A stretch of DNA of 6,698 bases from an uncultured Ruminococcus sp. (lineage in GTDB: Bacteria > Bacillota > Clostridia > Oscillospirales > Ruminococcaceae), in assembly GCA_946188175.1 (NCBI GenBank), contig CAMHUJ010000097.1, positions 1 to 6,698 of the forward strand, given 5' to 3'. Below the pieces are notes generated by a model. It was not told where the DNA came from. It saw only the letters and a list, made by a program, of their open reading frames with translations, and ran no database searches. Below, in pieces: positions 4,210-6,698 of this stretch. The stretch's first letter is position 1. Each line of letters opens with the position of its first letter. A program made the position numbers and the translations under genes.

Positions 4210-5010
4210 ATGGACATTGGAGTTTTCACAGAGCGCTTGCGCAAGCTTCGTGGAGAGCGATCTCAGAAGGAAATTGCGGAGGGTATCGGCATTACGCAGC
4301 AAACTTATGGACGCTATGAAAACGGCGCGAGAAAGCCGGATCTGGAGATCATTGAAGCAATGGCAAGGTATCATGAGGTTTCCGCTGACTATCTGCTCGG
4401 TTTGAACAGTGATCCAACTCCGGATTTTCAGATTCAGGCTGCCTCTGCATTAACCGGTCTTTCTCAGACAGTAATTGAGCAGTTGATCGAGATTCGGACG
4501 GATGAGTCCATGCAGGATGTTGATGTGCTTCTGGATTATATCGTTGGTGCACTGACGCCGGAGTTCCTGCAAGGCATTATGGATGCACATAATCTGACAA
4601 TGGATCGGTACCGCGAACGTCAGAAGCTATTGCAACAATACAATAGAGAGCATGGCACCGACCTTCCGGAAGAACTGCTCGCCGGTGATCTCTACGACTA
4701 TACCGAGGCATCAAAGCGTGGCATGAAGGCGGAGATGCGGAAATTTGACGCATACTATGAAAAAGATGTCCTGGCACGATGCCAAAACCAGTTTAAAGAG
4801 CCGGACACCACCTATAAAAAGCTTTTGTTTGAACGGCAGAGCAGGCAATATGCTTCATACTATATGTATCGGTCGGACTATATGTATGCGCTTGTCCAGG
4901 AGGATATAGACGAGATCGTGAAGAAAATCAAGCGGGAGCTGTTCGAAAATCGGGAGTATTTCGGTGAATCCACTGACGAATTCATTGAACTGTTCCGGAA
5001 CATCGAGTGA
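4210..5010 (+). CDS. XRE-family transcriptional repressor with a long helical C-terminus
   Basis: This is probably the element's lysogeny-type repressor, acting at the opposed promoters at 3873-3958. The 266-aa protein starts at the ATG at 4210, which has AAGGAG upstream; an in-frame TTG at 4186 has none. Residues 6-65 are a typical HTH_3 domain (RLRKLRGERSQKEIAEGIGI, QQTYGRYENGARKP, VSADYLLGL). Residues 75-100 (AASALTGLSQTVIEQLIEI) resemble a segment frequent after the HTH in clostridial element repressors. Residues 120-266 are charged and tyrosine-rich and probably helical, with no visible S24 Ser/Lys autocleavage site. No ImmA-like metalloprotease is encoded nearby, so the inducing mechanism is not apparent. 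The integrase follows after 21 bp, indicating one transcript. Confidence 0.88.
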   Translation: MDIGVFTERLRKLRGERSQKEIAEGIGITQQTYGRYENGARKPDLEIIEAMARYHEVSADYLLGLNSDPTPDFQIQAASALTGLSQTVIEQLIEIRTDESMQDVDVLLDYIVGALTPEFLQGIMDAHNLTMDRYRERQKLLQQYNREHGTDLPEELLAGDLYDYTEASKRGMKAEMRKFDAYYEKDVLARCQNQFKEPDTTYKKLLFERQSRQYASYYMYRSDYMYALVQEDIDEIVKKIKRELFENREYFGESTDEFIELFRNIE

Positions 5011-5031
5011 ACGGAAAGGAGCTGACTGAAC

Positions 5032-6264
5032 ATGGCACGAATCGAACCGCGGAAGAACAAGCAAGGCGAGATCATCTCCTACCGGATCCGTGTCTATCGC
5101 GGATATGATGACGAAGGTCACAAGCTGAAACCTTTTGAAACGACATGGAAAGTGCCGGATGGCTGGACAGAAAAGCGCATTCAGAAGGAAGTGCAGAAAG
5201 TCGCCGCCGATTTCGAGAACCGCTGCCAGCAGGGCGAAGTCAGCGCAGAGCAGGACATGAAGCTGTCAAAGTTCTGCGGAATGTATCTCGATTTGGTAAA
5301 GAATTCGCTTGCGCCGCGCACACTGGAAGCGTACACTGACTATATCAACAAGCTCATTATTCCGGCACTCGGTCACATGAAGCTCTCAGAGATCAAGCCC
5401 GTCCATGTGCAGCGATTTGTGCAAATGCTCGCAGAAACGCCGAAACCGAACGGTAAGCTGCCGTCCGCAGCGACTGTGAAGCGGAAACTGGTTTGCCTGC
5501 AAAGCATCATGCGGCAGGCGGTCAAGCTCGGCATCATCGCAAGCAGTCCAGCAGATGCCAAGAAGCTGACGCTGCCGAAAGTGGTACAGCCGGAAGTTGA
5601 GATTTTCAGCAAGCAGGAAGCTGCGGCGATTGTCGAAGCCTTGCAGAATGAGCCGCTGCAATTCCAGGTCTGCATTCAGCTTGCGATTATCTCCGGCGCT
5701 CGTCTCGGTGAACTGGTCGCCCTGAAATTCTCCGATGCCGACTGCGAGAATCACAAGGTTCTTTTCCAGCGGTCCGCATACAAGCTCCGTGGCAAACCGA
5801 CCGCTACCAAGCCGCCGAAGGACTACGATGTCCGCGTCGTATCGGTCACACCGGAGGTCTCCGCGCTGATTCAGCTTCTGAAAGAAGAAAAGCAGCACAT
5901 CGCAGAGGAGCTTGGTACAGCTTGGCACGATGAGGGCTGGCTGTTTACGCAATGGGACGGCACCGAGATGCACGTTCAGACACCGTCCAAGCAGTTCAAG
6001 AAGTTTTTGAAGCGAAACAATTTCAAAATCCGCAAGTTCCACTGTCTGCGACATACATCGGCGACCCTGCTGATCTATTCCGGCGTGAATCTCCAGCAAG
6101 TGAAGTCGCGGCTCGGTCACAGCAGCATCTCAACGACCCAGCGCTATCTCCATGCGATCAAGGACGCGGACACCGAAGCTGCCAATGCATTGCAGGCCAT
6201 GCTTATTTCGCAGCATAAGAAGCCTGATGCAATATCTGACGGCGATATGCGCAAAGCAAAATAA
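5032..6264 (+). CDS. int: tyrosine recombinase / integrase
   Basis: This site-specific recombinase integrates and, with a directionality factor, excises the element. The 410-aa length is typical of phage/Tn916-type integrases. The N-terminal residues 1-65 (basic, with an SYRIRVYRGYDDEG segment) fit an arm-binding domain. Residues 76-170 (KLSKFCGMYLDLVKNSLAPR..., the core-binding SAM-like domain) precede the catalytic domain from about 190. Catalytic residues are visible: R224 in SGARLGEL, K260 or K263 in TKPPKDYDVR, H337 and R340 in HCLRHTSAT, H363 in LGHSS, and the nucleophile Y372 in TTQRYLH. All are present, so it should be active. AAGGAG lies 10 nt before the ATG. It is cotranscribed with the repressor and ends 5 bp before a terminator stem. 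Confidence 0.96.
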   Translation: MARIEPRKNKQGEIISYRIRVYRGYDDEGHKLKPFETTWKVPDGWTEKRIQKEVQKVAADFENRCQQGEVSAEQDMKLSKFCGMYLDLVKNSLAPRTLEAYTDYINKLIIPALGHMKLSEIKPVHVQRFVQMLAETPKPNGKLPSAATVKRKLVCLQSIMRQAVKLGIIASSPADAKKLTLPKVVQPEVEIFSKQEAAAIVEALQNEPLQFQVCIQLAIISGARLGELVALKFSDADCENHKVLFQRSAYKLRGKPTATKPPKDYDVRVVSVTPEVSALIQLLKEEKQHIAEELGTAWHDEGWLFTQWDGTEMHVQTPSKQFKKFLKRNNFKIRKFHCLRHTSATLLIYSGVNLQQVKSRLGHSSISTTQRYLHAIKDADTEAANALQAMLISQHKKPDAISDGDMRKAK

Positions 6265-6269
6265 CGCAA

Positions 6270-6305
6270 AAAGAGGGATTCACCAGATACGGCGAATCCC
6301 TCTTT
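6270..6305 (+). terminator. bidirectional intrinsic terminator after the integrase
   Basis: AAAGAGGGATTC (6270-6281) pairs perfectly with GAATCCCTCTTT (6294-6305) around a 12-nt loop. The stem begins 5 nt after the integrase stop. On the plus strand the arm ends in CTCTTT with a short U-run. On the minus strand the arm continues CTCTTTTTGCG, a better U-tract, so it probably terminates transcription from both sides. Confidence 0.8.
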
Positions 6306-6480
6306 ACATAAAGGGTTAACAAAATAGAACAGTAAGTCCCTTTCATAAAAAGCGACATTAGTCTATTGAATCTCTTTTACGTCCTATCGCACGCGCAAAA
6401 TTATTATCAATGGTATATGTGATGAATTTGACGGTTAAACAAAAAGTATAGAGCAGATATAGCTTGATTCGATTTATGCC
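6306..6480. other. AT-rich noncoding gap, possible attachment-site region
   Basis: I see no gene or tRNA here. It is visibly more AT-rich than the integrase gene. It contains an imperfect direct repeat: GGTTAACAAAATAGAACAG (6314-6332) and a related copy at 6433-6456 that starts GGTTAAACAAAA and ends TAGAGCAG. An AAAGGG/CCCTTT inverted pair is at 6310-6315 and 6338-6343. Lying directly beyond int, it is where an attachment core or integrase arm sites would be expected, but no core can be named without the other junction. Confidence 0.35.
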
Positions 6481-6509
6481 TTTACAAGTTCACAATGATA
6501 TGATATAAT
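6481..6509 (+). promoter_or_regulatory. rightward sigma-A promoter for the right-edge gene
   Basis: TTTACA at 6481-6486, a 17-bp spacer, and TATAAT at 6504-6509 with an extended TGA at 6501-6503. The predicted start is near 6516, about 20 nt before the ATG at 6537, with AGGAAAGGA between them. Confidence 0.75.
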
Positions 6510-6536
6510 AAAAGAAAACAGGAAAGGATATGCAAG

Positions 6537-6698
6537 ATGAATACAGATGAAAGAAATCAATTTGCAGAAATGTTTTATGCTACAAGCAATCCTGCTTTTC
6601 TTCCAAGCGACGAGCTGGAAAAACGATATTTACCCATCACTGACTTTTTGAAAAAATTTTTCCCGCATCGTTTTTCCCGATGCGAGCAATCCTTCCAA
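6537..6698 (+). CDS. unrecognised gene, 5' part only
   Basis: An open frame of 54 codons starts at the ATG at 6537 and runs off the right edge without a stop. It has its own consensus promoter and a GGAAAGGA Shine-Dalgarno. An ATG at 6530 stops after six codons in another frame. The visible N-terminus (MNTDERNQFAEMFYATSNP..., then LPITDFLKKFFPHRFSR) shows no signal peptide or membrane segment. The FFPHRFSR segment faintly recalls the start of DUF2971 proteins, but too little is visible to claim this. Its AT-rich codon use differs from the genes to its left, which suggests either flanking chromosome or cargo of separate origin. A 7-bp inverted repeat (CGCATCG/CGATGCG, 6664-6684) lies inside the frame. 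Confidence 0.6.
   Translation, partial: MNTDERNQFAEMFYATSNPAFLPSDELEKRYLPITDFLKKFFPHRFSRCEQSFQ

Noticed and set aside
5386..6120. 244-codon minus-strand open frame
   Set aside because: It is antisense to an integrase with all catalytic residues in place.
6306..6480. tRNA gene as integration target
   Set aside because: No cloverleaf or T-loop consensus could be found by eye in this gap.
6664..6684. CGCATCG/CGATGCG hairpin as a terminator
   Set aside because: It lies inside an open frame that begins at a well-supported start, and no U-tract follows directly on either strand.

Overview
The window looks like part of an integrative and mobilizable element (or an element close to a phage-plasmid) from a low-to-mid GC Bacillota. 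A gut clostridial lineage of the Ruminococcaceae/Oscillospiraceae type fits best. The grounds are strong GGAGG-type ribosome binding sites, consensus sigma-A promoters with extended -10 boxes, and protein families typical of Clostridia (a MobV/Pre relaxase, a DnaD-like replisome organizer, a DnaC/DnaI-type loader, a Tn916/phage-like tyrosine integrase). The taxonomic placement is inference from family resemblance; no rRNA or other marker is present.

Layout. Positions 3803 down to 1 hold a leftward operon of six genes: a 64-aa HTH protein, an 84-aa excisionase-like winged HTH protein, a 248-aa replication initiator, a 277-aa AAA+ helicase loader, a 119-aa protein of unknown function, and a MobV relaxase that runs off the left edge. 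A 41-nt near-perfect inverted repeat lies between the 119-aa gene and the relaxase and is a candidate oriT. Positions 3804-4209 are a control region. Positions 4210-6264 hold a rightward pair: an XRE-family repressor and a complete tyrosine integrase, closed by a terminator at 6270-6305. After that comes an AT-richer stretch, a strong promoter at 6481-6509, and the first 54 codons of an unrecognised gene that may be cargo or flanking chromosome.

Two structures stand out. First, the middle of the initiator gene carries eight contiguous 11-bp repeats (2861-2948) with the dyad consensus GNCANNTGNC. They abut three AT-rich 15-bp repeats (2814-2858). This is the arrangement expected of a replication origin inside its own initiator gene, as in lambda O and several Gram-positive phages. 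Because 11 is not a multiple of three, the first array is conserved as DNA and not as protein. Second, the two operons are driven by face-to-face promoters: rightward TTGACA-17-TATAAT at 3873-3901 and leftward TTGACA-17-TACAAT at 3930-3958. Their predicted start sites lie about 15 bp apart, so both polymerases cannot occupy them at once.

How it may work together (inference). The rightward promoter expresses repressor plus integrase (the integrated state). The leftward promoter expresses the excisionase-like protein, the replication genes and the relaxase (the excised, replicating and transferring state). This split resembles coliphage P2, where the Pc promoter makes repressor and integrase and the opposed Pe promoter starts with the Cox excisionase. 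The repressor gene has a long leader with several hairpins, one of which places the ribosome binding site in its loop.
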